From: Agriotes lineatus
Taxonomy: Eukaryota > Arthropoda > Insecta > Coleoptera > Elateridae
DNA length: 64,000 nt
Assembly: GCA_940337035.1 (NCBI GenBank)
Contig: OW679200.1
Coordinates: 23,105,090 to 23,169,089 of the forward strand
Direction: 5' to 3'
The translations under genes were made by a program, and so were the position numbers. Positions 12,423 through 25,105 of the stretch are shown here, piece after piece. The notes under the pieces are model-generated. The model had not been told where the DNA came from, ran no database searches, and worked only from the letters and a program-made list of their open reading frames with translations. The first letter of the stretch is position 1. Every line of letters begins with the position of its first letter.

Positions 12423-12560
12423 GAGCATCAATTCTTTCCGGAAATTTTTTTGAGTGCGGTCCAACAACGTCGTATTAATTTGCCCGAGCGGGACGCGAGG
12501 GCAAATTAGGACGTTGTTGGAATGCACGAAAATAATTTCCGGATATGAATTAATGCTCGA
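12423..12560. repeat. Snap-back repeat with GC-rich apex
   Basis: The arms (ttccggaaatt, caacaacgtc...) are inverted around an apex at about 12490 reading tttgcccgagcgggacgcga. The open frames found on both strands here mirror each other because of the symmetry and are not genes. Confidence 0.75.
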
Positions 12561-13201
12561 ATGCAGATTCGGTAAGAAAATCGTAACGCCACAAACCCTC
12601 ACAGTTAGGTTGGTCTACCTACAAAAAATTTCCAAGAAATTTTCTTATTGTCTTGGTTACGGCTCGTGAACTAATTTTTCTATTGGTCATTAATGAGTGT
12701 CGTACGATTTTCAAATAAATTCACTGATAATTTTTTGTTCAAAAACACAATTTCCTGTTTGAAACGTGTGCTAAATTTGATGTTAAATTTGGCATGCCCA
12801 CATGCGTAGTAGCAAATCTTTTAAGTGGAAACAGTACCCTCTAGGGGGTATTGGTTGAAGTATGTGTTGTTTTCATGTTATTTGTCATTTGTTAGCTATT
12901 TTCTGAGGTTGGGTTAAGGCATTTATCTTAGAGACCCTTAAATGTATCTTAGATAGGAGCGCCAACATTAAACACGTGGCTAAACAATGCTAATAAAATG
13001 CAGGTTATGTCTATGTTTAAATTCCGCGTCATGCGCTGCAGTTTAGTCTGATTACGATAGTTCTGCGCATTTTTACACGCATATTTACCAGGAAATTTAT
13101 AACAAGTTCTAAATAATTTATATGAAAATTCAGCGCAAAATTTAGCAGCCAATTTTCTGTAAGCAACAGTGCTCAGAGCTGTTCAAGATCATTTTAAAAA
13201 A
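12561..13201. other. Unassigned AT-rich sequence before the satellite
   Basis: A variant of the 12354 inverted repeat may be present at about 13085-13145 (reverse strand reads gctaaattttgcgctgaatt). No gene is visible. Confidence 0.3.
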
Positions 13202-15711
13202 TATTTAAATCAAAGAACATAGATACTTTTCATTTTACAAATGATTTAAATCAAAGATCATAGATACTTTTCATTTTACAAATGATTTAAATCGAAGATC
13301 ATAGATACTTTTCATTTTGACAAATCATTTAAATCAAAGATCATAGATACTTTTCATTTTACAAATGATTTAAATCCAAGATCATAGATACTTTTCATTT
13401 TAACAAATGATTTAAATCAAAGATCATAGATACTTTTCATTTTACAAATGTATTAAATCAAAGATCATAGATACTTTTCATTTTGACAAATGATTTAAAT
13501 CAAAGATCATAGATACTTTTCATTTTACAAATGATTTAAATCAAAGATCATAGATACTTTTCATTTTAACAAATTATTTAAATCAAAGATCATATATACT
13601 TTTCATTTTACAAATGTATTAAATCAAAGATCATAGATACTTTTCATTTTGACAAATGATTTAAATCAAAGTTCATAGATACTTTTCATTTTACAAATGT
13701 ATTAAATCAAAGATCATAGATACTTTTCATTTTGACAAATGATTTAAATCAAAGATCATAGATACTTTTCATTTTGACAAATGATTTAAATCAAAGATGA
13801 TAGATACTTTTCATGTTACAAATGTATTAAATCAAAGATCATAGATACTTTTCATTTTGACAAATGATTTAAATCAAAGATCATAGATACTTTTCATTTT
13901 GACAAATGATTTAAATCAAAGATCATAGATACTTTTCATTTTACAAATGTATTAAATCAAAGATCATAGATACTTTTCATTTTGACAAATGATTTAAATC
14001 AAAGATCATAGATACTTTTCATTTTACAAATGTATTAAATCAAAGATCATAGATACTTTTCATTTTGACAAATGATTTAAATCAAAGATCATAGATACTT
14101 TTCATTTTACAAATGTATTAAATCAAAGATCATAGATACTTTTCATTTTAACAAATGATTTAAATCAAAGATCATAGACACTTTTCATTTTACAAATGTA
14201 TTAAATCAAAGATCATAGATACTTTTCATTTTGACAAATGATTTAAATCAAAGATCATAGATACTTTTCATTTTACAAATGTTTTAAATCAAAGATCATA
14301 GATACTTTTCATTTTGACAAATGATTTAAATCAAAGTTCATAGATACTTTTCATTTTACAAATGTATTAAATCAAAGATCATAGATACTTTTCATTTTGA
14401 CAAATGATTTAAATCAAAGATCATAGATACTTTTCATTTTACAAATGTTTTAAATCAAAGATCATAGATACTTTTCATTTTAACAAATGATTTAAATCAA
14501 AGATCATAGATACTTTTCATTTTACAAATGTATTAAATCAAAGATCATAGATACTTTTCATTTTGACAAATGATTTAAATCAAAGATCATAGATACTTTT
14601 CATTTTAAAAATGTATTAAATCAAAGATCATCGATACTTTTCATTTTGACAAATGATTTAAATCAAAGATAATAGATACTTTTCATTTTGACAAATGACT
14701 TAAATCAAAGATGATAGATACTTTTCATTTTACAAATGTATTAAATCAAAGATCATAGATACTTTTCATTTTGACAAATGATTTAAATCAAAGATCATAG
14801 ATACTTTTCATTTTACAAATGTATTAAATCAAAGATTATAGATACTTTTGATTTTGACAAATGATTTAAATCAAGATCATAGATACTTTTCATTTTACAA
14901 ATGTATTAAATCAAAGATCATAGATCCTTTTCATTTTGACAAATTATTTAAATCAAAGATCATAGATACTTTTCATTTTACAAATGTATTAAATCAAAGA
15001 ACATAGATACTTTTCATTTTGACAAATGTATTAAATCAAAGATCATAGATACTTTTCATTTTGACAAATGATTTAAATTAAAGATCATAGATACTTTTCA
15101 TTTTACAAATGTATTAAATCAAAGATCATAGATCCTTTTCATTTTGACAAATTATTTAAATCAAAGATCATAGATACTTTTCATTTTGACAAATGATTTA
15201 AATCAAAGATCATAGATACTTTTCATTTTGACAAATGATTTAAATCAAAGATCATAGATACTTTTCATTTTGACAAAAGATTTAAATCAAAGACCATAGA
15301 TACTTTTCATTTTACAAATGTATTAAATCAAAGATCATCGATACTTTTCATTTTGACAAATGATTTAAATCAAAGATCATAGATACTTTTCATTTTAAAA
15401 ATGTATTAAATCAAAGATCATAGATACTTTTCATTTTGACAAATGATTTAAATCAAAGATCATAGATACTTTTCATTTTGACAAATGATTTAAATAAAAA
15501 ATCATAGATACTTTTCATTTTGACAAAAGATTTAAATCAAAGATCATAGATACTTTTCATTTTACAAATGTATTAAATCAAATATCATAGATACTTTTCA
15601 TTTTGACAAATGATTTAAATCAAAGATCATAAATACTTTTCATTTTGACAAATGATTTAAATCAAAGATCATAGATACTTTTCATTTTACAAATGTATTA
15701 AATCAAAGATC
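13202..15711. repeat. 41/42-bp satellite, about 60 copies, two alternating variants
   Basis: The unit is gatttaaatcaaagatcata, then gatacttttcattttgacaaat (42 bp). A 41-bp variant ends ttttacaaat and starts the next unit with gtattaaatc in place of gatttaaatc. From about 13430 the variants mostly alternate, giving an 83-bp dimer. Units differ by occasional point changes only, so the array is young or well homogenised. Its units are head-to-tail with no unique spacers. Confidence 0.97.
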
Positions 15712-16066
15712 GTTTTTAAAGATTTAAATCTTTTTAAAAGGAATAAATCCTTTTAAAGATTGCAATCAAAAAGTAGATACTGGTAGGTATTTAAATCAGC
15801 AATCAAACTTTTATTTATGGGTTCAGAAAACAAAAATATGACGTCAATAAATTTGTTTTAAAAATCGTATAGTATGAAATAAACAAAAAAATCATTAAAA
15901 CCCAAACTAAGAAGTTAATTAAAATTTGTTCTGCCCACAAATACTTTTTTTTCTATAGCACATGTTAAAGTGAGCTTTTATCAACTCAAAACAAAAGGTC
16001 AAGTTTTACTTTAACAGCAAAGGTAGATAAAGTAGCACTTTAACATCAACGATAGATAATAGTTAT
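15712..16066. other. Transition from the satellite to AT-rich sequence
   Basis: Right after the last unit, 15712-15765 is made of short inverted copies of ttttaaagattt and ttttaaaagga. The rest shows nothing recognisable. Confidence 0.4.
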
Positions 16067-16195
16067 TAAGGTACCAAGGGCATTATGGGTAAAATAAGAG
16101 CCCAAGATTGTTCGTGTACTAACCGAGGGCCTTTGGCCCGAGGTGTGTACAACAATCGCGAGCTCTTAGCTCATAATGCCTGTGGTGCCTTCAAG
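16067..16195. repeat. Snap-back repeat with cgagggcc...ggcccgagg apex
   Basis: Arms aaggtaccaagggcattatg and its inverse cataatgcctgtggtgcctt enclose an apex at about 16125-16145, aaccgagggcctttggcccg, then aggt. An outer inverted pair, tatgtcctacca (16200) and tggtaggacata (16494), suggests a larger element of about 0.45 kb. Confidence 0.75.
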
Positions 16196-16646
16196 GTTTT
16201 ATGTCCTACCAATTTTCTTACCTAATTCATATTCATATTCAATTCATACAATTACTATGATATAGTATTTAAGATTGATCTAGTTAGCTGATCTAAGTTA
16301 GATTTGTGACATTAGCTGAGCTGTCATTAATTTTTATTGTGACAGTGGTGCATAATGAAGTTGTATCCATGGAAACAAATACTGTTAATTTTTCATTATA
16401 ACCCTAGTGTTCTTATGAAGAAAATAATTGCCCTGGAGCGTTATTTTGTATCTAAGATACCTTAAAATAGAGTTATTAATTTCAATTAATGTACTGGTAG
16501 GACATAAAGTAATTTAATTTTCTAACTTTTGTTTAAATTAAATATGACAGCTTCGTATTATCGTAGCAACCCAATCTAGCTACTGACATTTTGAAATGTG
16601 ATTGACTGTCATTATTTTCTTTTGAAATTGTTAAAGTTCTTGTTAT

Positions 16647-16790
16647 AGAAAAAAATAATGTATTATACACGATGATAAAGTTATTTGTATCCACTCTTGA
16701 ATCATTAACATCTCGACTTCGTCTCGAGATTAAACGATTCACTCGTGGATAAAATTTAACTTTATCGTCTTGTATAATAAATTACTATTA
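16647..16790. repeat. Snap-back repeat with ctcgacttcgtctcgag apex
   Basis: Left arm tgtattatacacgatgataa and right arm ttatcgtcttgtataataaa pair across an apex at 16711-16728. No coding potential; the overlapping minus-strand frame is a by-product. Confidence 0.7.
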
Positions 16791-17019
16791 ATAAAATCAC
16801 AAAAAAATGAGAAATGGGTTTCCAGTATTTTTATTATTGAATTGATTTTCCCTAAAAGTGTTATTAGTCTAACTAAAAAATCTATTTAACATTTTAGCTA
16901 GGGTTTTCTTTGTTTGTCGATTTCAGACTGATTACTTTTCATGTTGCAGAAATCAGTAACAGCAGTTGCCATAATAAAGTATGTATGTGTATGAAGTCAG
17001 TGCTTAATACTTTTATGAA

Positions 17020-17071
17020 AATTTACAAGTAAATTTTGCATAAAATTTAGCGTCGTGTCATACAGGCTTAA
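17020..17071. repeat. Inverted repeat, right member (pair at 12354-12405)
   Basis: Reads tgaaaatttacaagtaaatt, then ttgcataaaatttagcg, ending cgtgtcatacaggc. It is the reverse complement of 12354-12405. No clear target duplication is visible outside the pair. Confidence 0.85.
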
Positions 17072-17474
17072 GAGATAGGGGTAAAAGTTGAGTATACGGT
17101 CCGGTAAATTGCACATGCGCAAAAATGTAACGGTGAACACAAAAATGTAACGTTGAACATACTCTTCTCGTATTTTTCTCTAAAAAAAATTCATCAAGAC
17201 CTAACAAGTAACCTAAACCGCTAACCTGAACCGCCGAGAGCGCAACAACATTGCTTTAAACATTACAAGACGATAGCGGCACCTACAACATTTTTACGTA
17301 CGCTGATAGAACTATAAAACATACTCCACTCGCAGCGCATGCACAATAGCCCAAATCGTGTATTAAACTTGAATTTTTCAAGTAAAATCTTTACTAATAA
17401 TTTTTAAAAAGAACCAGAGTAATAGGAAGGTGATCAGTCATGCTTTTAGCAGAGATGCCTTGATCTGAAGCAAT
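17072..17474. other. Unassigned sequence
   Basis: A short direct repeat of aaaaatgtaacg(g/t)tgaaca lies at about 17123-17160. No gene or RNA is recognised. Confidence 0.3.
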
Positions 17475-18330
17475 AAAACTAAATAGTCTTCTCCACGAAC
17501 GTTTATTTTAAAATTATAGGTGGCAAACAGACTGGTTACATCCTCAGGCCATAATGATCATCTACAGAGGCATATGGTTAACAATGATGTACATATTAAG
17601 AAAATCAGTTACCAATATAGGTTGTTGAAGCACATGTTAAAATGGGTTTAAGATTTTTAAATGTTGTAGACGAGGTAGAAATTGTATTAAAAACATACCA
17701 CATTGGAGAAGTAACTAATTAACCAGCAAACTACGTTATAAAGATCGGTGTACTTGTTAATATATCAAAATTTCTTCTTCTTCTTCTTCCTCTTATTATA
17801 GGCCAGTGGCCTGTTTTAACCACATAGAAAAGCAAAGGGGTGTCCGTCATTGATGATGACAGCACTCAGAATAAAATTAAATACAAAAGTAACTAGCCAA
17901 AAAGTCAAAAAATCCCTAGATTCAATAACAATGAAATTACCAGAGGTTAAAAAAATAAATGGACAACATGAAAACCAGGTAAGGGACGAAATCAGCAAGA
18001 AAATTACATAACAAACTATTTAGTATTCAAGAAAATGTAATTGCTATTAAAATCTATGATTTCATTGTGTCTGAATTCATTATTAGACATAATTTCAAAA
18101 ATTTCAAGTAAATTCAATTTTTATCTCGTCTTCAACGTTTAAAAATTTTAACCTCATTTTAACATGTGCTTCGACTACCTATATTAGCAAGTGTTTTTCT
18201 TTATTATGTACATTATTGTTAACTATATGACCTGAGGATGAAACCAGTTTGGTTTCGAAACATGCCGCCACCCATAATTTTAAAATAAACGTTCGTGAAG
18301 AAGACAATTTAGTTTTATTGTTTCATAAGA
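17475..18330. mobile_element. Foldback element, about 0.86 kb
   Basis: The left arm (actaaatagtcttctccacg, aacgtttattttaaaattat) recurs inverted near the right end (ataattttaaaataaacgtt, cgtgaagaagac). Arms of roughly 200 bp hold the motif cctgaggatgaaaccagttt and its inverse, and the spacer is about 0.4 kb. The short direct repeat agaaccagag at 17410 and 18328 may be a target duplication. A cttcttctt tract with ggccagtggcc at 17770-17812 resembles an inverted SINE/LINE tail. Confidence 0.65.
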
Positions 18331-18364
18331 ACCAGAGTGTCACAAAAACACAATTTCAATTTCT

Positions 18365-19848
18365 CAGTAGCTATATGGGCGATTTATGACGTCAGGGAAA
18401 AACTTCACCAGGTGATTCCTATGTATAATTCAAATAAAAAACTTCAAATAATCATGTTTCCGACAATGCTTTCTAAGGGAGCTGTAGCCCCTCAAAGTTT
18501 ATTATATGTTGAATGTGTACAACTTAAAACTATGTTTAGGTAGTAATTTAAAGCAAAAATAAAGAATGTCTGGGGTTACACTCAAGTATGTGTTCGAAGT
18601 GTGCTCTTCGGCAAATATGCAAACATAACAACAGCGAACGAGTGAGCCAGCACATCAAGGTCAATTTCTTATTTAATTTGTGGCATTCTGTAATCGTTTC
18701 AGCAACTGTTCCCAGGTTATTATTGGCACCGTGTGCTTTATATGTCCCCATAGATAAGAGTCCAAAGGGTTTAAGTCTGGTGATCTTGGCAGTCAAGCAA
18801 CAAGACCTCTGTAGCCAATCCAATTTCAGGAAATTGAGTGTTTAACCATGTTGTCACCACTCTTGCTCGATGAGGCGGTACACTGTCGTGCTGGAACCAC
18901 ATACGTTGGCGCAAATGGAGAGGCATGACTTCTACCAATTCGAAAATTTTCGTACAAATTCCCAATTAATCTATCTTGCATTATGTCCAGGTCAAGCAAG
19001 ACATTGTTTAATATTCCACCCCAAACATTAACACTGAATCGTTGCTGGAAACGAAAGTGCCTAATTGCACGTGGATTTTCTAAAGACCAATAATGTTCAA
19101 TGTGTCTATTGTTGATACCTTCATTTGCAAAAGCGACTTCGTCTGACCATAGCACGTTTGAAATAAAATTGACATTGTCAATGGTTTGATGTAATAACCA
19201 CCAATAAAATAATATTCGCTGTTGGGCATTTCCCGGATGAAGAGCTTGTACGTATTGGAAGTGGTAAAGGTGCCTACAAAATTCTGGGATAGTGCCAAAT
19301 TATTTGCAATACGTCGAGTGCTGACTATAGGATCATTGATCACTGCATCTATCACATCTTCTTTGTCCTACACATTTACTTGCTGAAGGGGCACCAATTT
19401 TTTGGGGTACAAGAGCTTCCGTTTCTCTACGTCTTTAAAAGGCTTTAGCAAACGTTTTGTGATTCGGTTGACGTCTATCTGGAAATCAGCGTAGATATTC
19501 TCTTGAAGCTTCACATAAATTTCCGTCACAAACTCCATAAATAAAAATTATATCAACATACTCATGTAGTGTGAACTTGCCCATAATTAAGTTAATGTTG
19601 ATGTCAGAGAACAGAAATGTGACAGATAGATTTTTTGTTTTCATAGATAACAAATGAAATAAGAAATAAGCCTGGCGCGATTGCTGCGATTGATTGATTG
19701 GGTTTACGTGTAATAAATTTTGAACGGCTATAGCTTCCTTAGAAAGCATTTTCGGGCATATGTTTATTTGAAGTTTTTAATTTAAATTACTCATAGGAAT
19801 CACATGGTGAATTTTTTCCCCGACGTCATAAATCAACTTGTATACAGT
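18365..19848 (-). mobile_element. Mariner-like element with long TIRs, decayed
   Basis: The first about 130 bp (gatttatgacgtcagggaaa and on to ctttctaagggagctgtagc) recur inverted at the right end (19690-19835), so long terminal inverted repeats are present. The outermost bases are diverged, so the boundaries are approximate. The interior is a broken transposase on the minus strand. Confidence 0.75.
18640..19430 (-). pseudogene. Mariner-superfamily transposase (DDE domain), broken by frameshifts and a stop
   Basis: Fragments in order on the minus strand are: an N-terminal HTH piece with INDPIVSTRRIANNLALSQN; the first catalytic block LWSDEVAFANEGINNRH with the conserved VNVWGGIL; the second block RMWFQHDSVPPHRARVV; and the third block LPRSPDLNPLDSYLWGHIK at about 18720-18780. 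The Asp residues of the DDE/D triad can still be read, but the frame shifts at least twice and one codon before LPRSPD is TGA where the family usually has Trp. The gene is dead. It is a different lineage from the fragment at 4556, since the TIRs are unrelated. Confidence 0.85.
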
Positions 19849-21764
19849 GTGGAAATTAAGTAACACATAAATTTGGTAACTCCATTAATGTTTATATTCA
19901 GGAAAACAACCCAAAGGGGTATCGCGATTCAAATTGCCTCCCATACATTAAGTTATTTTAAGATTTTTATACGATTTGTTTTAAATACAGAAGAATGTCG
20001 CACATAAATGATAAAAACGGGGTTAGGTTCCATAAACTAAATTTATTTATACTATGCAACCTCAAAAAATTCAAAAATACATAAACGTGCGCATACAAAC
20101 TCAAATTCCATACGTAACATAAGTCTGCCACTTGAATCTAGAGCTCGAATGTCCATTTGTTTATTCAAGTTATAATTTTACAATTTATTTCAGGTCCAAC
20201 TTGGTAATAAGAGATTCAAAGGAATAGGCTCGATAAGTGTGTTTACAAGTTTGTGATAAATAATGTTATTTAAGAGTTCATGACATAAACCGCATACGTC
20301 TGCTTTATTTACTTAGTGTCTGAAAGGTGAAACAGTTAACGTTGGCAATTCCATCCGCAAATGGCAAAGCAGTCCGCGAACGACAAAGAAAGGGAGCACA
20401 TAAGTGCCCCACGTAAAATCAAATCAGCGAAACGCAAATCCGTGAACAGCAAGGTCTGCCTGTATTATGACGTCATGAATATTTTTTGTGATGATTGTAC
20501 ATTCATTTATGTTGGAATTATTGTCAAAAGTCAAAAGTAATCACTATGAAATTTTTTGTTTCAGACCCATGTAACTAGAATTACTCTTTTTTCTTTTCTT
20601 TTATTCCTTTCCTAAGCACTTCTACCCCTGGTTGCATTACTTCAAGGGGGTACGGGCATCACTTACCGTAAGTTTTTTTACGTTTTAAACCCAGTTAATT
20701 AGAATTACTTTGTTAATTTCATCCATCTTTGTGATATAAGGCCGTTTTTCCAATTTTTTTCAAATGTAACCTATTTAAAATTTTATACCGTTGAAAACAG
20801 ATTAAGACTTACTATCCAAATAAATGAAAAAAATATAGGTTGTCATTTAAAAAAATATTGATGACATCATAATACTTAATTTCTAAACTGTGTAACTATT
20901 GTCATTAAAAATAATGCTTTGGGTACTCAGGTTACTTATTGTTAATATTCTTAAAAAATAATAATTAGAAAAACAAATTTGTAAAAAATGTTGATTCAAT
21001 ATTCTTCTGCTGGACAGCACATATCACGTCGAATCCATGATTCTCTAGTCTTGTCATTTTGTTTTGAGGGTTCCACATGTTTCTGAATTCAAATACAGTG
21101 TTGACTCGAGACAAATTCACAGTTGATTAAATGTATCCCCAATAAAAACAAGCCAAGGGTGTGAGGTCAAATGACCAAGGTGATCATGATACAGGGCTAT
21201 GGTCATATAGGGTACTTCAAGCCGTTACTATAAATTAATGAAAGATAAATCTGAAATAAAGTATTTTCTAGTTGGGTAATCTGGTAGTGTACGTCGACAA
21301 TTTGAACTACCATTCCTAAAGCCAGTAATGTAGGTGGGATTGCAATCTGACAACAAGATTCTTTGTACTAAGGTACAGATTTAGGTTAGCTGCAGTTTAA
21401 AATTTGTGTGTACTTGGTACAGAAATATCCGTGTAATATAAAAAGTGTGTGCAGACTGTAACAAAAGGGTTAATTTGTCTATCCCTCCTTTATTTACTGT
21501 AGAACAGCATTGTATGTAAAAAAAAAGATGTTGGAAATAAAACACCAGCCTACTAAATCATAAACACTTTAAATACAAATTGCTATAAAATTTTTGATTT
21601 TAAGATATTTATTCGATTTTTTTCTTACTTTTGCTGTAAAATAAAGCCTTTATATTTGTTCTGAGCAATTTTATTTTGAAACCTCCTGTATAATCAATAT
21701 CACAGTAAAAATATAATTAAAAACTAAAAAATTAAACACGAATGAAAGTATTTAGTAACTAACA
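19849..21764. other. Unassigned AT-rich sequence
   Basis: No motif, long frame or strong repeat is visible. A locally less AT-rich patch at 20330-20460 contains a few near-repeats of atccgcaaa/gtccgcgaac but no structure I can name. Confidence 0.35.
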
Positions 21765-21770
21765 TTTATT
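21765..21770 (-). terminator. Candidate polyadenylation signal of Arf-like copy 1
   Basis: AATAAA on the minus strand, about 610 nt downstream of the stop codon at 22382. It lies close to where similarity to the second locus fades. This is position and motif only; no transcript evidence. Confidence 0.3.
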
Positions 21771-22381
21771 GGAGAGTAAGATTTCAGCTGTTCCACCCTA
21801 GTGTATCACTTTAGAAACTTTCAATAAATGACAATTTTCTTTAATTAGAAAATGATAAGAAATTACAGTAAACTTGAATACGACATAGAAATAAATAAAA
21901 GAAAATGGTCGAAACAAATTCTGTGCGTTATCTTATAAAATTACATAAGTAAAGCTCTGCACTGTTTTTTGTTTTCATTTAACAATTTTCTTATTAACTG
22001 TAATAGTAAAAATGTCTATAGCAAATATTTTAAAAATTCACTCTCTCTCTCATTAAAGAAAATCAAACATTATTTGACAACAAATGGTGAGTATTAAAAC
22101 TAATAGCAACACACAATAAATTACATGACAAATACAAATAAGTAAATAAATAACTAAGATTAACTACTATATTCGTAGTTGCAAGCAACTCAATTCAGCA
22201 TGTTGACGAGATTTTACAAGAAATAAAAATATAAAAACTAGTCCTCTTGAACAAGGAAATAAAATCATAATCCCTACGTCAATATAATGTGCGGCACATT
22301 AAACCCTTGTAGGGCTGCAGTACCTGTTACATTATAATCACATCGCACAATCATAGTACTGAAAGTCTAAGATACACCACA

Positions 22382-23092
22382 TTAATCTGATTTATGAAGC
22401 GTTAACACGTTTGAGAGCCAGTCTAAACCTTCATACAATCCCTTTCCCTCAACAGCACTTGTTACTTGAACATACCACTAGAATAAACAAAGTTAGCAAA
22501 AGTTCCATTTCATTGATAGTAAACATACCTTTCGATTGCCTAATTTATATAAATGTAGCTTCTCTGCAATTTCAGCAGGTGACAGAGTGTTAGAATAATC
22601 TTGTTTATTTGCATACACAAGTAAGACAGCGTCTCGTAACTCATCGTGACTGAGCTATGAACATTTTCAATTTACTGATAGTGTCATGTCAATTATAAAA
22701 TATAATTACCAAATAGTTTAAATGATCTCCTGCTTCATCAATACACATTCTATCCGTAGAATCAACGACAAGTATCACTCCTTGACTATCGTTCCCATAA
22801 TAATGGCGCCACAGCGGGGGAATTTTACTGCCGCCCCCGATATCACAAATAGTAAAAAATGTATCCTTGTGCTTTATAGTTTCGACATTAAAACCAATAG
22901 TTGGTATTGGTAGTACTACTTCTCCTAGTTTCAATCTGTACAGTATTGTCGTTTTACCAGATCCACTCATTCCAACTAAAAATGATAATAAAAACCACAA
23001 TATTGAATTAATTTCTCATTTTCACCCATGATCACTCGTATCTTCTTTTCACTAGAAAAAATCGTATGCATCGAGGACAGCGACAGTCCCAT
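22382..23092 (-). CDS. Arf-family small GTPase, copy 1 (four exons, 184 aa)
   Basis: Exons are 23092-23026, 22975-22710, 22654-22529 and 22477-22382. All three introns (50, 55, 51 nt) are GT-AG, and the joined frame is open, 184 codons against 181 for Arf1. The start MGLSLSS offers Gly2 for N-myristoylation, which in Arfs anchors the GTP form to membranes. Visible nucleotide-binding motifs are P-loop GMSGSGKTT (24-32), switch I PTIGFNVE with Thr48, DIGGG (67-71), NKQD (127-130) and TSA near the C-terminus. Position 71 is Gly, where Arfs use the catalytic Gln, and Trp66 is Cys. A role in vesicle traffic is inferred from the family; slow hydrolysis is an inference. The locus duplicates at 37267-37967. 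No RNA evidence is available. Confidence 0.88.
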
Positions 23093-23099
23093 TTTGCTT

Positions 23100-25084
23100 T
23101 TAAAACTGCACGTCTATATTACTGCAGTGCAACACATTCTGCAGACCGCCACGGCGCCTGTAAACAATTTCGCAGATAACAGAAGATAACAGATTCAATA
23201 CACTAATCAGACTTTCACGAAATCTGATAAGCAAGAACCTATTCCTAACTGTAAACAGTAGTGGAAAGTAAATAAATGGTTCATCGGTCTTTAAAGCTTC
23301 AACATGTTCACATTTACTTAGGTTTGATGGGTTTAGTTTTACTAATGTACACATATAAAGCAGTAGTGTTTTGCATAATGAGGCTGTGGGAAAGTATTTA
23401 ACAAACAAATGAATATCAGTGAACTTTGAGAGTCTCTATATTAATTTTCTCATTTAGTTAAGATAATAGTAGCCTATGATTTCTTCTTTTGCAATGCCAA
23501 TTTATCCTGTACTTCTGTATTGAATAGCTCAAAAATATGTAACTTGTAAATATTTTCAAAGAGAATGTTTATTTTAATGCCAAGTAACCACTGATTTTGA
23601 AGGATATAGATATCGTGTTCCAAAGGGTAGGCCTTGGAAAGAAGGACAGAAAATCTAGTCATGTTTTAACTTAAATCTGTAGGTGAATGTCAGATTGCGT
23701 TTTGTTTATGAAATCATCTGTCAGTGTGACAGGTAAAAGTTTACACTGCATTAAGTTTAATTGTATCAAGCAAAAATGAAAAGAAGATAGCATGTACACA
23801 ACGAGTGTAATAATCATAAAAAAAGTCAATAAAACATGTTTTTGCTAAGTGTTTTGTATATTTTAGGAAAATAGTTCATGGTCAAGATGTAATTTAATTC
23901 TCTCTGACTTATGGTAGTTCATTTGCTTCAATGGGTGGGTATCAAGTTACAGCAAACTTCAATTTGATCATGGCATGCTGCGAATGAGTTTTTTTTAAAA
24001 CCGACAATACAAATACAGCATTCATATTGTTATGATACGACTATACTATGTTCGTAAATAAAATTAAAATTTGTAAAAGAAAATGGGATGTTATTACAAT
24101 TAATATCAACCCATTACAATAGTCGACGATGTTTAAAAAGTTTCCTGAATAAATCTGAGTTAAAGCAAATTAGTAATCGAATGATAGCTATTGAAAGGTT
24201 ACAGGTGGTTTGAAAATAAAGATAATATTTAAAATACAGTTGAAGAAGCAATGACAAATGCAAAATTCTAATTCTAAGTAGGTGGATATCAAATAAGAAT
24301 ATAGACTAGAAGGCTACAGAAGATAATTGGCATGTGGTAAAACTTAATGGATACAAGAATTGTTATTTACAAGTGAATAATTGAAGAGTTACATTGGAAC
24401 AGATTTATTGAGAAGAATACATTTAACAAGTAACATAAATAGAAAGGGGTTACATCAATCTATTTCTTGTTAAGTGGGGAGTCCATAAGGGCGTCGGTGA
24501 AGCGAGAGGGTACATTCCGGAAGGTAGTGGCAGAGACAGGAGGATATCTGGGATTGTTCTGTTGGCTGGTTACTGTCAAGGATTTTGGGTTTCGTAGTGT
24601 TGGACGACGCTTGGGACTGGTGGTCTGTTCGTGACAGCTGCATTGCAGGGAGCTGCTTAGAGGGGTCGATTGTGGCTAAAGGATAGGTTGCAGTCTCGAA
24701 CATTGTGGAAGTAAAATATACAAGGTGCGTGATTTCTTAGAGTATACCAACTAGAAAGCAAATAAAGACATTTTAAAAGGTGAAATTAATTAAAAAACAA
24801 TAACTTACTGTGTTATTTATGTTATAATGTACCATTCTAAAAATTGCGCACTTGTCATTGAATTTTGAAAATTGTTGTTGACATTCAGTTGACATTAGAA
24901 GTGACGTTCGATTTGAATGAATAGTTTAAAATATTTGAAAATCACTTTTTCAGAACAAAGTAGCTAGATAACCAAACCCAACCCTGTAAGAGTTTCAGGC
25001 GCTATCATATCAATATTTGAAAGTTTGCATATTAAAAGACACAATTTAAATAGGGTAGCCAGTGCAATATATTACCAGTGATTT
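23100..25084. other. Upstream of Arf-like copy 1 and unassigned AT-rich sequence
   Basis: The first about 110 bp upstream of the start codon (to about 23200) resemble the upstream region of the second Arf-like gene, so part of the promoter or 5' UTR was duplicated too. A minus-strand open frame at 23100-23408 overlaps this region but has no family features. Beyond it no gene is recognised. Confidence 0.4.
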
Positions 25085-25105
25085 TGAAAGGTATAGATAC
25101 AAATA

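Noticed and set aside
13202..15711. Regular 42-bp repeat as a possible CRISPR-like array
   Set aside because: Units are directly adjacent with no unique spacers and the context is eukaryotic; it is a satellite.
17771..17795. cttcttctt tract as a polypyrimidine splice signal
   Set aside because: It lies within a foldback spacer next to ggccagtggcc and looks like an inverted retroelement tail.
23100..23408. 102-codon minus-strand frame upstream of Arf-like copy 1
   Set aside because: It overlaps the duplicated upstream region of copy 1, lacks a counterpart in copy 2 and has no recognisable domain.
24470..24703. 77-codon minus-strand frame in an otherwise AT-rich stretch
   Set aside because: Composition is slightly unusual but no domain, splice logic or repeat supports it.
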